This document shows, piece by piece, positions 23,230 through 36,118 of a DNA stretch of 64,000 nt. How positions within the stretch are numbered: the stretch's first letter is position 1; each line of letters begins with the position of its first letter. The notes beneath the pieces are model-generated. The model was not told the DNA's origin. It saw only the letters and a list, made by a program, of their open reading frames with translations, and ran no database searches. Position numbers and translations under genes: made by a program. This stretch comes from Bolinopsis microptera. Lineage: Eukaryota > Ctenophora > Tentaculata > Lobata > Bolinopsidae. The DNA is taken from the NCBI RefSeq assembly GCF_026151205.1, contig NC_087084.1, forward strand, positions 2,451,345 to 2,515,344, in the 5' to 3' direction.

Positions 23230-23751
23230 ATGGGATTGATCTGACGTATAATACGTGTAAATTTCTCCGCTGATAATGCAATAGTCCGGTGGTGACTGGT
23301 GACTTTAATTGTTTATTCGGTGCGTTGTTTGCGGTAGATGCCCGTTTCCGCTGTTTCTTTTGCAGCACGTTGCACCAACTGAGTTGGACACTGCCACGTT
23401 TTACTATTTTACGCTTTGGTATTGTTGCTGAGTTGAATAGTTTTATTATTTTATTATTTTTTTATAATTTTATTTCGACATTTATCAGAACCTTGCTGTT
23501 ATCTTTGAGTTGGGTAAGCGTGTGTTTTTCATGCGATGCCTCTGACAGAATATGAACCGCGGTGATTTTAAACATGGCAAAGTTCCTTGGCGGAGGCCCA
23601 TTTATTATACAAATTTATGATCATTTTTATTCAAAAACTTATTAAAATTTTTTAAATACGGCTATTTGTTGCTGATGAATCAGTGACTAATTAATAAAGA
23701 GCATAATATTTTAACTCGGAGATATTCACATTTTATATCACCACCACAGAA
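23230..23751 (+). promoter_or_regulatory. Upstream region of SDR paralogue 2
   Basis: Homologous in block order to 17684-18407. The sequence 'tatcaccaccacagaaatgttg' immediately precedes the start codon. No canonical TATA box position was identified with certainty. Confidence 0.5.
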
Positions 23752-26700
23752 ATGTTGTCAGTGTTGATACTTTGGTTATACATCAGTTCTGTGCTGTCGG
23801 ATCCAGGTCCAGGTAATGGCAGTTAATTAAGATAAACTGTTTTGTATACCTTATCGGACCTTATTTGGGGCGGACAGTCCGCTAGCGAACGTTGATATTT
23901 TGTTGACGGTACGTGTTAACTGGACTTAGCCGCTGAAGCCCCCAGTGCTGACGTAATGTCCGACCAAATAAAGTCTGATAAGGTATTACCATTTATAGCC
24001 AAGCATTGCAGTGTCCCCCATGAAAAAAAATTGATTTTCCGAAACATTTATCAACAATTTTCGCGGATCTACACCCCTTGAGAACCAAGCTGGTTTACAA
24101 ATTTTTAAAGATTTCAGTCGCAAATTACCTACACCCATTTAGAAACAATATTGAATATATTCTGCTGCCATGAATTTCGCATATTCTCCTTATACTGAAT
24201 TTTTATCAAGTACTTTGGGGATCATTCACATATTACCGGATATTACGTAAGCTGTAAGTATAGGAGAGAGAGTTTGTACATCGAAAAAGCTTACGGCGCA
24301 CGCCGTAAAATAATATATTTCCTACTATAAGTATACAGGGTATGTATAAAGTGCCTTACGGAAGTACGACTTAAATGGCTAAAATATCTGGCTTACGTAA
24401 CAATTTGTGAATTTGCCCTATAATTGGAGCTCCTTCTCCTGTGCACTAAAAGTGTTCACACCACGTGACACAAACCAACCAATCAGAGCACTGTATTCAC
24501 ACCACGTGACACAAACACTAAAGTCTAACCCACTTTGTTTTAAGGGGCAGTAAAACTATAAGCGGGCTGTGTTGAATTTTTGTATTTTATTTGAAAATTC
24601 AATTAATTATCATATATATAAATCAAGCGTTACATTTCAGCCATGCAAAATTACAATGACATATTTTGATATACTAAATGATAAATGGTACTGCAATATA
24701 AGAAATGGGGACCACCCCATGGCAAAATTATATATATTGGCTTACATTGCTTCCTGTTAATAAAAAACATAATTTAATGTCATTTCTTTTTTCTACTACT
24801 CCTCCAAATTTCCGGAGTTACACCTCTTATGTACCACATTTTAGTGCGGATATAGGTTAAACATTTTCCGGAAAATTTTTGCAGGCTTCTCCATAATTTT
24901 GTCAATACAGCAAAATTCGTAAAAGATTATAGATTGAAAACAATTTCCCACCTGTAAAAGTTTGACTTCTGTGTGATGTCATTATGTGGTCCCGTATAAT
25001 AGTACCCTTAGGTCACTACTCACATTTACAGAGCTAAACTTTATCAGGAACGGTCCTTGTGTTAGGAGGACAAGAATTAGCAGGATCAGCAACACTCACC
25101 GCTCTTCTGGACGCAGAATTCCAAGGTACGATTTTACTATTTTTCCCTCTGATCTCCTCCCTCTGATCCCTCTCCATTTTGACCACCCTCCAATCTCCAT
25201 GTGATCCCTCTGATCCCATCCCTTTTATTTCACAATTTGATTCCTGATCTCCATCCTGATGACCTAAAACCAGATTTTCCTATTTACCGCAGTGAATACC
25301 CTAAACGAAGATAACCCCCACTACGACTATCACGAACTGTTTGAAAATAAGGTCGAGCGGATTGTTTGCTCTCGCTCTTCTGGTTTGGATGGCTGTGTTG
25401 AGCTTCAGAACCTTATAAATAGTGAGTAATTTCTTTAAATGTTAACGTTTTCGCCCTGAATTTGGCAGTTGAACTCCTAATTTAAAAGCAGTTTCTTACT
25501 ATCAAAGTTAAACTGACTATAATTTTTATGCATGAAAATAAATTGAATGTATTTATTGCCTTGAACGTAATTTAAAAGATGTTCTTACTAATGAACTGAA
25601 TATAATATTTATGCATGATTATAAATTAAACTTATTTGACCTGACTAATGAATTAGATTTTTCGCCCTGAACTTAAGTTTAGTTTGAAAGTTAAACTCCT
25701 AATTTAAAAAATGTTCTTACTACTGATTCTGCAGAATTGCCTTGCCTGACATGCGCGCATGTCCCCTCCTTGAAGTTGCAACGTGAGACAACTATTGAAC
25801 TGAATATGATATTTATGCATGATAACAAGTTAAAATTATTGGAAGTTTAGTTACTCAACCGGAGCTATTCAATTTTAAAGATTTTAAATTTGTATAACAA
25901 CCTACCAGGCAACAGTAAAGTGAAAGCGATCGTAGATTTCACGTCCGATAACAAAGAGCTAATGGAAGAAGCAGTAAGAGTACTTGCTCCTCTCAGTCCT
26001 GATGTCTACATATTCGTCAGTACCGCTGCTGTATACGATGTCAGCGATAATCCTCAGGATGTAAGTTTTTGCTTTTTTTTCTAATGCCGATCATCCCGTT
26101 TTCAAATCCTCTTTTTGGTACGTATATATATGATAGATATGGGTGAACCGTGACCGATTGACCGAAACCTAGTAAAAATATTTAGCGGCTTTCCGATTAC
26201 AGCTATTACAATTTTTCCACCGCTGATCGTATTTTCGTTTCAGAAATATTTGACATCTCTTCGATTTTTTTGTTTCATTTTGTATTCACTTTTAGTTTTA
26301 TTCTCTCCTAACAGTAACATTATTCTATGAATACTGCTTTTGGTTTTAATTTTCTAATTCTAACTATTGCAGCCGCTGAAAGAAAGTGACGCAGTAAGAC
26401 CAGAGGACCTGCAACTGCAAGACACTTACAACGAAAAAAACGTGTTCGGACACGACATGTAATACATTTTTGTAAAATTATTAAAGAAAAATTATTAAAA
26501 AAACTATTAATTATTAAACAAATTATCAAAGAAACTTATGAGTTATGGATCCCATTATTAGTTCATTCATATATTTAAAATGAAGTATATATTTGAAATA
26601 TAAATAAATAATAATCCATTCAACATTGTTTCTGATCATTGCAGGCTGGGTTCAGAGGAAGCTCTGATAGCTAGTGGACTACCCTACGTGATACTGAGAT

Positions 26701-29700
26701 GCGGGGATCTGATTGGACCACGTGACACCACTCTCAGATGGTGGCAGTACCAGGTAATAATACATACATACAACGGTCTTTTAGTTTGCGGTTTTAACGC
26801 CTGGTGAAACATAATATATAATATAATAGGCCTATTTGTTAAACTGACTTCTGAGTCGTATGGTTTTGATAATCAAGGATTATCATAATCGACATAATCG
26901 TAGCTGCTTGACTCAGGAGGTTCGCTAAGATTATAAACGCTTAACTACGTTTTGTACAGGTATGGTCGGAGCATTTTGTTTTACTTGATGAAGCATTTCC
27001 AGTTCACGAGGACAAACAACACTTAAAATTCTCAATGACATACGGTGACGATCTTGCTAAAGCTGTCGTTAGTGTTATCAACAAAGGGTTTGTGCTGTTT
27101 TTTACTGTTTCAGGTCAAGTTTATTGGTTTAGCTTTTTAATTACGTAAGTGAGGACAATTTGTAGCAAATAGATTGGTTTATGTTGCTCTTAGTTATGGC
27201 ATCATGAATATTTTCTGGGAACTAATTTGGCACAAGCGGTTATCTTAGTAAGTTAATAATTATCCAGAAGTCGAGTTATGGTCGATATAATATAGGCGAA
27301 AAGGATAATTTATGCTCTTATTGCGAAAAATATGCTTTAGTTTTACGACGACAACTTTTTAAATAAGCAGTAGATAAATATGGCCATTACGAACATTTTG
27401 CACCTATTCGGAAGTCTCTGTGACCTATTTATAACTCACCTATGTTTTCTCTAAATTTGCGAAGCCAAAAATCAGTTTTTCGCTAATAATTTGAAAAGTG
27501 ACTGCTTTAGGTCATATACTCATATACTGCTTCATAAGTTGTAGATAAATATGCTAGCAGCGGCTGTTTCGCACGTATCCAGAAGTTTGTAATATCTTCC
27601 CAACGAAAGTTACGAAAATTGACCTCAAAATACCAACCATTTTAAATTTTTCCAAAAAAAGGAAATACTTTGCGATAGTCCGACCACTTTCAGATCATAT
27701 TCACCGGCAATAATATGACCATAGGGGTTATTTTGCACCCCTATTTAGCTCCAGAGTGCCTTCCTAATGGCAGAAATCAATTTCTTAAGGGGGGGGGGGC
27801 CAATGGATATTTTTTTGTGAAACTTGATTTTGAGATAGCAGTTGACCAACAAACTAAGACCAGTGACCGAACTTTTGAGGGGGTCCCGGACCCCAACCGC
27901 CAAACGGTGCCCGCGGGGCAGCCACGCCCATATTTGGTCCAAATTAGGCCCAATTTAGCCAAATACTCTGAACATGCCCAAAACCCAAATTTTAGGTGCT
28001 CTACTTGTAGCTAGTGGTCTCTTGAAGTCGTATATGAAATTTCATCAAGATTGGACAAAAAATGACTGAGTTATGAGCCAAAAACCATATGCCCATATTT
28101 GGGCATACGCACCAAATTTGGTAGATTTCGTCCCATAAATTGGTCAAATATCAATATTTTTCACTGAAACTTACTTTATATGAAAGGTAAGCCTAAACTA
28201 CATATTCTCTGTAAGTTATAGCTTTATATCTGTTCAAATGTGGATACTAAGGCGAAAAGACCACAAAAAATGAACTAAATTGCCCATATCTTGGTTCGCG
28301 ATATTCGCGGAATTGATTTCATTAAAATTGTAACAACTCGATCAGTTTTCAAAATTTTTCCATGAAATTTTCGGAATCGACTCGAAATCGCATTTCCACC
28401 TTAGTTTGAGAACAGATTTTTGATTAAGGCCTCAAAAAAAATTTGGCGGCCAAATTCTGAATTTCTCCGGGAAAATTTTGGAATTTGGCCGCCAAATTTT
28501 TTTGGAGGCCTAAATCAAAAATCTGTTCTCAAACTAAGGTGGAAATGCAATTTCGAGTCGATTCCGAAAATTTCATGGAAAAATTTTGAAAACTGATCGA
28601 GTTGTTACAATTTTAATGAGATCAATTCCGCGAATATCGCGAACCAAGATATGGGCAATTTAGTTCATTTTTTGTGGTATTTTCGCCTTAGTATCCACAT
28701 TTAAACAGATATAAAGCTATAACTTACAGAGAATATGTAGTTTAGGCTTACCTTTCATATAAAGTAAGTTTCAGTGAAAAATATTGATATTTGACCAATT
28801 TATGGGACGAAATCTACCAAATTTGGTGCGTATGCCCAAATATGGGCATATGGTTTTTGGCTCATAACTCAGTCATTTTTTGTCCAATCTTGATGAAATT
28901 TCATATACGAGTTCAAGAGACCACTAGCTACAAGTAGAGCACCTAAAATTTGGGTTTTGGGCATGTTCAGAGTATTTGGCTAAATTGGGCCTAATTTGGA
29001 CCAAATATGGGCGTGGCTGCCCCGCAGGCACCTTTTGGCGGTTAGGGTCCGGGACCCCCTCAAAAGTTTGGTCACTGGTCCTAGTTTGTTGGTCAACTGC
29101 TATCTCGAAATCAAGTTTCACAAAAAAATATCCATTGGCCCCCCCCCCCCCTTAAGTTTGTTTTTAGACACCTGAAGAAAATTTGCTATACCTAGTTTTC
29201 CCCATCAGATTTACTTTTACAACTCTTTGGGGTGGTTGCTGGGACTATGGGCAATACATTCCTTTACAGAAATTCTTGTGACATATCAATTCCCAAATCC
29301 CAAGTGGTTTTATATTTATGCTTATTGTACTGTTTATAAGCGATACAAAGTTAAGTTTTTTATGACTTTGGTCAGCAAATGTTTTAAGATTTAATGGGTC
29401 CAAGTTACTGCGGACATAGTTCACTATGTGTTTACCGTGTTTGGGTGCCCATCATATTTTACAGATGGGGTGATATTTTGAACGATTCTATTTTATATTC
29501 ATCTATTGCTGTACTCTGTAAAATTTGAAAAGTATTTAATTTCAAAAAAATTGCAGGGTGATGAATGAGGTTTACAATATTGCTATGGAGAAAACCTTCA
29601 CTTTACCCCACGTCCTGCTGGAACTGTGTATCTACTTTGGAAACGGCGACAAATGTTGGGCCGACTACCATTCTGTTAGTAATCGTTTTCAATAACTCCA

Positions 29701-30283
29701 TTTTAACATTTCTTGCAATTCTCAGTGCTCTTCTGGCCCTGTGAATTTTTTCCAGGAAGGTCAACTTTCACTAAGTCTCCTTGCGTCCTAAGTTTCTCTT
29801 CTCTCACATATCATAACAATCGCAGGCAGTTGACTCATACAGCTTATATCCAAACAACCACATGGGAATGCTAGACATTGAACATGCTAAGACAGATCTC
29901 GACTTTGAGGCTAGCTCTTGGGAGGACGTACTGAAGGACACAATCACTTTCTACGAGAGAGCGAGACACAATCATACTAAAGAGCGAGATATGGGTTTGT
30001 GGAAAATTAATCTTACTAAAACCATTTTATATCGAATGTCATGAATTAATGAGTGTATCCATTATCCATGCATAATAATACCTATCAATTTGCTCAATTC
30101 GAGGCTATCACTACGTTGTAAAATATCATGTGCCCTAAATAAACCGATCATTTTTCAGTGCTATCTCGATTGAACGAGAATGTTCTGTCTTACCTACAAT
30201 CGGAGCAATTGATCGCCGCAGTTATGAGACAAGAAGGTGTGGAGATGGAGAATGAGCCAAACATACCTAGTATTGAGTTGTAA
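23752..30283 (+). CDS. Secreted/ER-lumen SDR-like protein, paralogue 2 (catalytic Tyr/Lys missing, Gly motif altered)
   Basis: Ten exons: 23752-23812, 25048-25125, 25293-25421, 25909-26060, 26373-26458, 26645-26753, 26960-27087, 29557-29674, 29826-29994, 30159-30283. All phases and the lengths of exons 2-9 are identical to paralogue 1; the product is 384 residues. It has a signal peptide (MLSVLILWLYISSVLS). Exons 2 and 6 are almost identical at DNA level to paralogue 1, while the last exon has diverged strongly. YxxxK is replaced by FxxxM ('FGHDMLGSEEAL'), as in the other copy. In addition the middle glycine of the Rossmann motif is Glu: 'VLGGQELAGS' against 'VLGGQGLAGS'. Cofactor binding may therefore be weakened. 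The splice-site arrays of paralogue 1 are absent. Intron 7 (27088-29556) holds a 1.37-kb palindrome. The gene looks intact; its function is unknown. Confidence 0.85.
24452..24510 (+). promoter_or_regulatory. Duplicated CACGTG E-box in paralogue 2 intron 1
   Basis: The block 'ttcacaccacgtgacacaaac' less its first base occurs twice, with CCAATCA between them. An intronic or alternative-promoter role is possible, but unproven. Confidence 0.5.
27784..29156. repeat. 1.37-kb near-perfect palindrome in intron 7 of SDR paralogue 2
   Basis: Both ends read cttaag followed by a long G run (left) or preceded by a long C run (right). The arms run inward to 27784-28458 and 28481-29156, about 675 bp each, with only scattered mismatches, and a loop of about 22 nt. 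Innermost arm: aatttggcggccaaattc and its inverse. No coding capacity is conserved; the 60-100 codon open frames are arm sequence. It resembles a foldback element; a target duplication is not obvious. Confidence 0.95.
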
Positions 30284-30322
30284 CTATTGGCGAAACGATA
30301 TTAGTACAGTCAGATACATATT

Positions 30323-30422
30323 TTTGTCGGAAATAATTCGTAACAAAGCGATTTCAATGGGAAATGGTCGGGACAGGTCCCACTCCCATGAGAAATCATC
30401 CCATAGAATTATTTCCGACAAA
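30323..30422 (+). repeat. 100-nt imperfect hairpin in the 3' UTR of SDR paralogue 2
   Basis: Terminal arms tttgtcggaaataattc (30323-30339) and gaattatttccgacaaa (30406-30422) pair perfectly over 17 bp; an inner stem gatttc..atggg / cccatgagaaatc follows. It lies between the stop codon (30283) and the AATAAA at 30591. It could be a MITE remnant or a structured UTR element. Confidence 0.8.
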
Positions 30423-30590
30423 GACTTAAATTGTGACATATTTGACTGCACTTTATAGACCGACACGATGAAAGCTTTAATATATTATTTATGATTTAAT
30501 ATTCAATTTCACAATTAAGATTAATTTCACAATTTATTTTTTAAAAACTTTACAAGAGTTTTATAATATGGGGTTTTTAGTTCATTTTAC

Positions 30591-30596
30591 AATAAA
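30591..30596 (+). terminator. Poly(A) signal AATAAA of SDR paralogue 2
   Basis: Canonical hexamer about 310 bases after the stop codon. The surrounding 'agagttttat..tggggtttt' stretch resembles 23170-23205 after paralogue 1, so the 3' UTR was duplicated too. Confidence 0.6.
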
Positions 30597-30913
30597 CTTT
30601 GTATTAAAGTTACATTCAAAACTTATCTAAACTGGTTTTTATCTTTTCTTCAATTTTGACATTGTACTTGTCCGTTTTCAGAAGAAATATAATGATGATC
30701 TAATTCAAGTTTTCAAGTTAAAATACGCACACCGGTTAAAACGTCGGACTGAAATCAAAATTAAACCAGATTGTTACTTTAGGACTCGATATCATAGCTA
30801 GATAACTGAGTATCATCTCTACCCTATTATAATAGTCTTATAACTTAAAACTAATTGATAAGAAGCTGCTCACTTCACTACCTTAAGATCTTATTATCTA
30901 TATAAAGATAAGC

Positions 30914-31626
30914 TTAAACAAACGAATGTCGTTCTGGCTCCGTTTTAAGGACGCTAAACTCCGGCCTGGCCGTATCCAGTTTTTGTAGGTTCATCTTGAG
31001 AACCGTCTTCTCCCGCACATATCTCACTTTTCCATCCAGTTTACCCTGATTTCTCTGTTTCGTGTTGGGTTCCAATGCTATGAATCGGAGGACAGAGTTC
31101 ATGATGAGTTCATGGGTAACATCACGGGGTTGTGAGTCTAGCTCACTGAGGTCCTGTTAAATAATTACTGTAGTTGCATAGACCATAACCTTTGTCAAAT
31201 TTTGTGAAGTGATGATAATCATAGCTTACGTTGGTAGTGTAGTGTACCGTGCAATAGAAACGTTCACATTAGCTTAGGTTTGTAGTATCTAATTCTTAAT
31301 AACTTTGTATCGCGACAGCGGCAATTAACTTTTGCTGTTAATGTTATCATTCAAAACTGTTCAAACTTCGAATGTCATATTAAGGAAACATGCTGAATAA
31401 TATTTTTGTAAGCGCTCACCATCTTTTTTTTTTCAATCAGCAGAACTATTGATCACTGATCGATTAAATAGTGAATGTTTTTATTGTATGCACTATGCAG
31501 CTACATGAATTATAAATAAAAAATTAACAAGAAACAAAAATTAACTACTACAAAAGTACCTGTAGAGAATGATGAAACTCTGATGAGATATTCTCAGTGT
31601 TCACTGAATTTTCATAGTTTTCTCCC
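30914..31626 (-). CDS. Unrecognised gene, two 3'-terminal exons
   Basis: The terminal exon 31153-30914 (acceptor ttatttaacag) codes 79 residues to a stop, including 'HELIMNSVLRFIALEPNT' and a lysine/arginine-rich end. The exon before it, 31626-31560 (acceptor ttattag, donor gtactt), joins in phase 0 and codes a short Ser/Asn/Glu-rich stretch. Composition and the open frame across good splice sites support coding. I do not recognise the family. The upstream exon would have to end in phase 2. Confidence 0.5.
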
Positions 31627-31795
31627 CTAATAACTTGCAGTGCATTCTCTTTACTTTTTAATACCTTTAATTGGGTTGTTAGTCATTAAATGGTATGAGT
31701 TATAAGTAGTTCTTCAGAGTAATAGCTCTACTTCTACTACTACCTGCTAGTACCAGTACTACTTCTATACTACTAGTAGTACCTGGTACCAGTTG

Positions 31796-31830
31796 TATTA
31801 CTACTACTACTACTACTACTACTACTATTG
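31796..31830. repeat. Microsatellite (TAC)n
   Basis: Run of 'tac' trinucleotides, with related 'tactac/tagtac' sequence just upstream. Confidence 0.9.
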
Positions 31831-32463
31831 TTTTTGTGACGCTGCTACGCGTACGTGTCCGCTTGTAAACACGACGTGAACCAAAGTTTTCACAGCTGCT
31901 GAGTCGCGGTCGAAGCCATTTTTAGTGTTTAGAGACGAACCTATAAGTTAAAGTACTTTAGTAAAACGTCAACAGTTCGCGTCTATTTTTTAAACTTTGG
32001 AAGGAGCTGCGACATCCGGCTATTTTAAAAGTCAAGAAGTCTGCTGTAACGATAGCTTTTGGGCATTGTGAGCCAAGTACTTCATACTTGTTAAGTACTG
32101 CACGCAGATCAGTTGTTAATATTAGTCTGCTGCAAGTTATACGTAACAAAGTAGCGTGCGCGTAATCTGGCAGTGATTTTCAAAAACTTGCAAGTCAACC
32201 AACAAAATCGCCTAACACTACCTTAGTAAGATGCAGGAATGAAGAATTTTGTCATTTTTTAATTCGTAAACCTCGTAATGTAAAGGCGCACGTAACGCAC
32301 TTTACCGCACTTAAACGCACGAAAAAAACTTCACGAACTAAACGCACTTTTCCTGGAAAAGTAACGCACGAACCAACTATGAAGAAAAGTAAATTGAATA
32401 TAGTTTGTCTAGTTGCCCGTGAAGAGCAGCGTAGTGATACCGGATCAAAATAACAATATTCAC

Positions 32464-32562
32464 CTTTTCATTTGTCTCTTTATATTTTCCCAGGCAAGAT
32501 AAAGGATCAGTCCCCATAGACTGTGAAATATTTCTTGGTTTATTCACTTTACGTTTTTCCCT
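32464..32562 (-). CDS. Possible internal exon (33 codons)
   Basis: Open frame between acceptor tgtattttcag and donor gtgaat, coding 'REKRKVNKPRNISQSMGTDP' and a further 13 residues. Phase 0 at both ends does not join directly to the 31626 exon, so either an exon is missing between them or this belongs to another gene. Confidence 0.3.
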
Positions 32563-32599
32563 CTGAAAATACATTACATACACTGAAAAACAGTTTTCG

Positions 32600-35500
32600 A
32601 ACACGTACAGGTAAGGTATTTATATTAAATATCATAATTAAGGGGGAAATAACTTTATGATTATCTCATTTGTACTTGTAGTCACTATCGAGCGAATGAA
32701 AGTAAATTACTAAAAGTAAAGATACTGCCATTTTACACGAGCTATGTTTTGTAATACTGAATGATTGTTCATGAAAGTTCGAGGAATTTTTCTAGATATT
32801 ATCATCTACGAAAATTTAATTAAAAGTTTAAAACTCATTCATTGTCTGATTGCGGGAAATATTTATCTAGATATTATCATTTACCCACACATACGAGTTG
32901 GGAGTTGATTCTAACTAGCCTGACTTAGGTCGGCTCCAAATTCCAAAGTCCTGACTACCCTGATTTACCTATTGTATACTCGTACTAGTATGCGAAATAA
33001 CATGCTCCCTGTCTCTATCATGGGCCTGGGAGACAAGTTCCTGCAATGTACCAGTAAGCTCCAGGAATGTTCCAGAGTTCAGTAAATAAGAAGTTAATTT
33101 ACTAAGGAGGTGGTAAGTACGGACAATGCGATATAAGTGCTGGTGAATGCAATTCGAACTATTAATGTTAGCATTCTTGAGGCTTTTTTATAACTATTGC
33201 CCAATACAGGGTTTGGAGTCGCGATTAGTTTTATCACCGCTGCAATCAAGACCAGAATTTTTGGTCCATATATTTCCTGTCAAGAAAACCTCCCAAATTT
33301 CCAAATTCTTGTGCTCATTTTATAATTATACGTATTGGTCGTCCAAATATCAAGGTATTGACTCCAATTCTGCGGAAACTTCGAAAGGTATATCTCGAAA
33401 ATAAAGATACGGACACATTAGCAAATACTAACTGTCCGAAGAAATTAGGTGTGTTATAAGTTAATAGATTTACATGAATAAGTAAACCTTTAAAGTATTA
33501 CTTAATACTTTTATGGTGCAGTAAATGATTATATAAAAGACTGTGTGTAATATTCTTTGAAAAATGTATAGCATATACAGAAGGATTTGATGGTGACATT
33601 GATGGTTCGATTTGTCCCGTGAACTTAATGCAACAGACTTAGAAAATGTGAAAGTTTTTGGTATAAATGATAAAATATAACAATTCTCACGTTTCGCGAA
33701 AAACCGCTTAGATATGACAAAGACTCTGTATCTTTAGCAAATGAATGGTCCGGTGGGGTTTGGTAAAATGTCGAGTGCATTTTTTAGCACTGATAACAAT
33801 ATTTCCTAGATAGTATCAGCGCAAGAGCACTTGTATCAATGTATCAAACTGCTATGATCAAGTTCAAAGTCAAACAAGGATTTATTTGTATGTACTACTG
33901 TGCACCTTAACATTTCAATCAATCATGATACGTTTACTTTCATCAGTGTGTGAAATATTAGCGGTAAACAGATTGTGGATGATTTGCTAGCACAGTACGC
34001 ATTATTTTCTTATTTCTCAACAATAAACATGACACTTTGAAATTATCGTATAACACTGGTATTACAAGCTCAACACTCATATCATTATAAAGTCATAAAC
34101 AAGGTTTGACGTAACAAAATGGGTTTAAATTCAAATCTTTCAACAGTACTAGTATTACTTTATCACCGAAATTCGGAATATTTTTGACGAAAAACTCGGG
34201 AACACTTGGATAGTGGTATTACCGTGAATTTCTATGAATCTGTATGATGCTGCTTTTAAATTCCTGACCATCATTTAAGAAAGATTGCAGATATCGATCA
34301 AACTAAGATCTCCAATATCAATTTTAAGTAAGTTTTAACTTGATAATAATTGGTAATAGTTGGTACTCATTCTGATTTCTGGCTATTTTGGTGGAAAGCG
34401 TGCATAGTCATACTGTTTTGATCCAAAATATTTTGAATTTTACCGACTGAACTTGAAAAAAAACTATACATAGATACAAATTGAGGAATCTAAAATCTTA
34501 TCGTTGGACGATTGTTCGTTTGAAGAAGTCCGGTTTTAGAGTTTAAGTTCTGTTGACTGCTGATTCCGGAATTGGAGGAATTATTAATATAGATTTCTAG
34601 GCCTTACCCTTCACACTTTGTTTCTGTCTGGTTCTAATATACCGTTACAATAATGACTTTAATATATTATTTCAATCCCGTCCCAAATCCAAGTTCAACC
34701 ATTTTTAATGTCGAAGTTGAAGATAATATCAAAACAGTCTATGCCAACACGAATTTAACGTTTTGAACCAGAAAAAGTCTTTAAGAAAGACACGGATCAT
34801 GGCCATCATTATGACATAGATTTTTTATAATATGCAATTTTAACATTATTCTCTTCTTCCCTTCGAACCATATTATTACAGTGGTTAGACTATGATATCC
34901 ATCCCTATTCTATGGCATCTGCCCCTATCTGTCTGCTATTAATGTAGCATGCACTATTGAATTCTATTCAGATGAATTGGAACAAAAATATAATTCACTC
35001 CTTTTATGGATATCTTTAAAGATTTGGCTTGCTGACCATTGTTGGTGCTAAATTCTTCAAAATGTTCGATGCTATGGCAGGTTTATATAAGAGTTTTTAT
35101 TTCTGATATCAATAAAATTTGACAAAAGCATTGTATCGTTTGTCAACAGGGCAATTAATTAGGACATCATATCAATACGTAATTACTGCTCCCGCGCCTT
35201 CCGGATATTATTCTTTATTGTTGACAAGGGTAATTAAAGATGGAGACAGAAATTTCGATGATATATAAAATGCGTAAACGTTACTTACAAAAACTGAAAA
35301 CTATATCAAACACTGCTGCTATAAAATCCCCTAGCCTATCAGTAAAAACTAAAACGTGCAGAAACTAAATGCTCCTGCACAAATATAACTAATAGCAATC
35401 ATGAATTTTAAGTTTCAGTGTTTTTATTTGTTATTCTATTTCCACTATTTTATGATATATAGAGGAGGTGATAATAATATCAGTCAAACAAATTTAAATC

Positions 35501-36100
35501 TTATGCAGAATTATAAATTGAAAAATATCAATACTAACCAAATAAGGAACTTAATATCATCACAAGATAAGAGTATGAAATTCTTTTCATAACCTTACTC
35601 ATAGCAATTAAATTTCTTTAGTCGTAATTGAACATAAAGCTCTATTGTTCAGGCTTCCAGCAAGGGAGGTAACGTTAAGTTGAATAATGAATAAATCAAG
35701 AAAAAGATGTTCATCAAAGGAACAATATTTAATAAAAACGTTTATAATCGGACCTCGCTAAATCCTGACCTATTAGTTATTATGATCTTAGCGATCGGCT
35801 ATTTTTTATGTCTTTCAAAATGTTTAAAACTTTTAAATCATTAACAGAAAATAACTCAGCGAAAATTTATGATCTGCAGGTCCTCACTCGTTTTGTTGGG
35901 GAAAAAAACGCTAAACCCATTGAACTAATGATATTGATAAATAAAGGAAAACGTCACTCATTTCCCGTAAAATAGAAAACTAAATCTAAATGTTAATGTT
36001 AACAATTTTATCAGAAAGAAATGGAGAGCTGAATCTTTTGTGCATATAACACGTCAGTCTTAAATTAGAGCAATATAATCGTCCTTCTCGACAATTATGA
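32600..36100. other. Intergenic, nothing supported
   Basis: Very AT-rich. A short frame at 35401-35580 is open but has no signature. No RNA gene or clear repeat was seen. Confidence 0.5.
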
Positions 36101-36118
36101 GCTCCATGGTTGTGTTTC

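Noticed and set aside
27715-28014. 99-codon frame with a mirror frame at 28924-29121
   Set aside because: Both are the same palindrome arm read inward, within an intron; no independent coding evidence.
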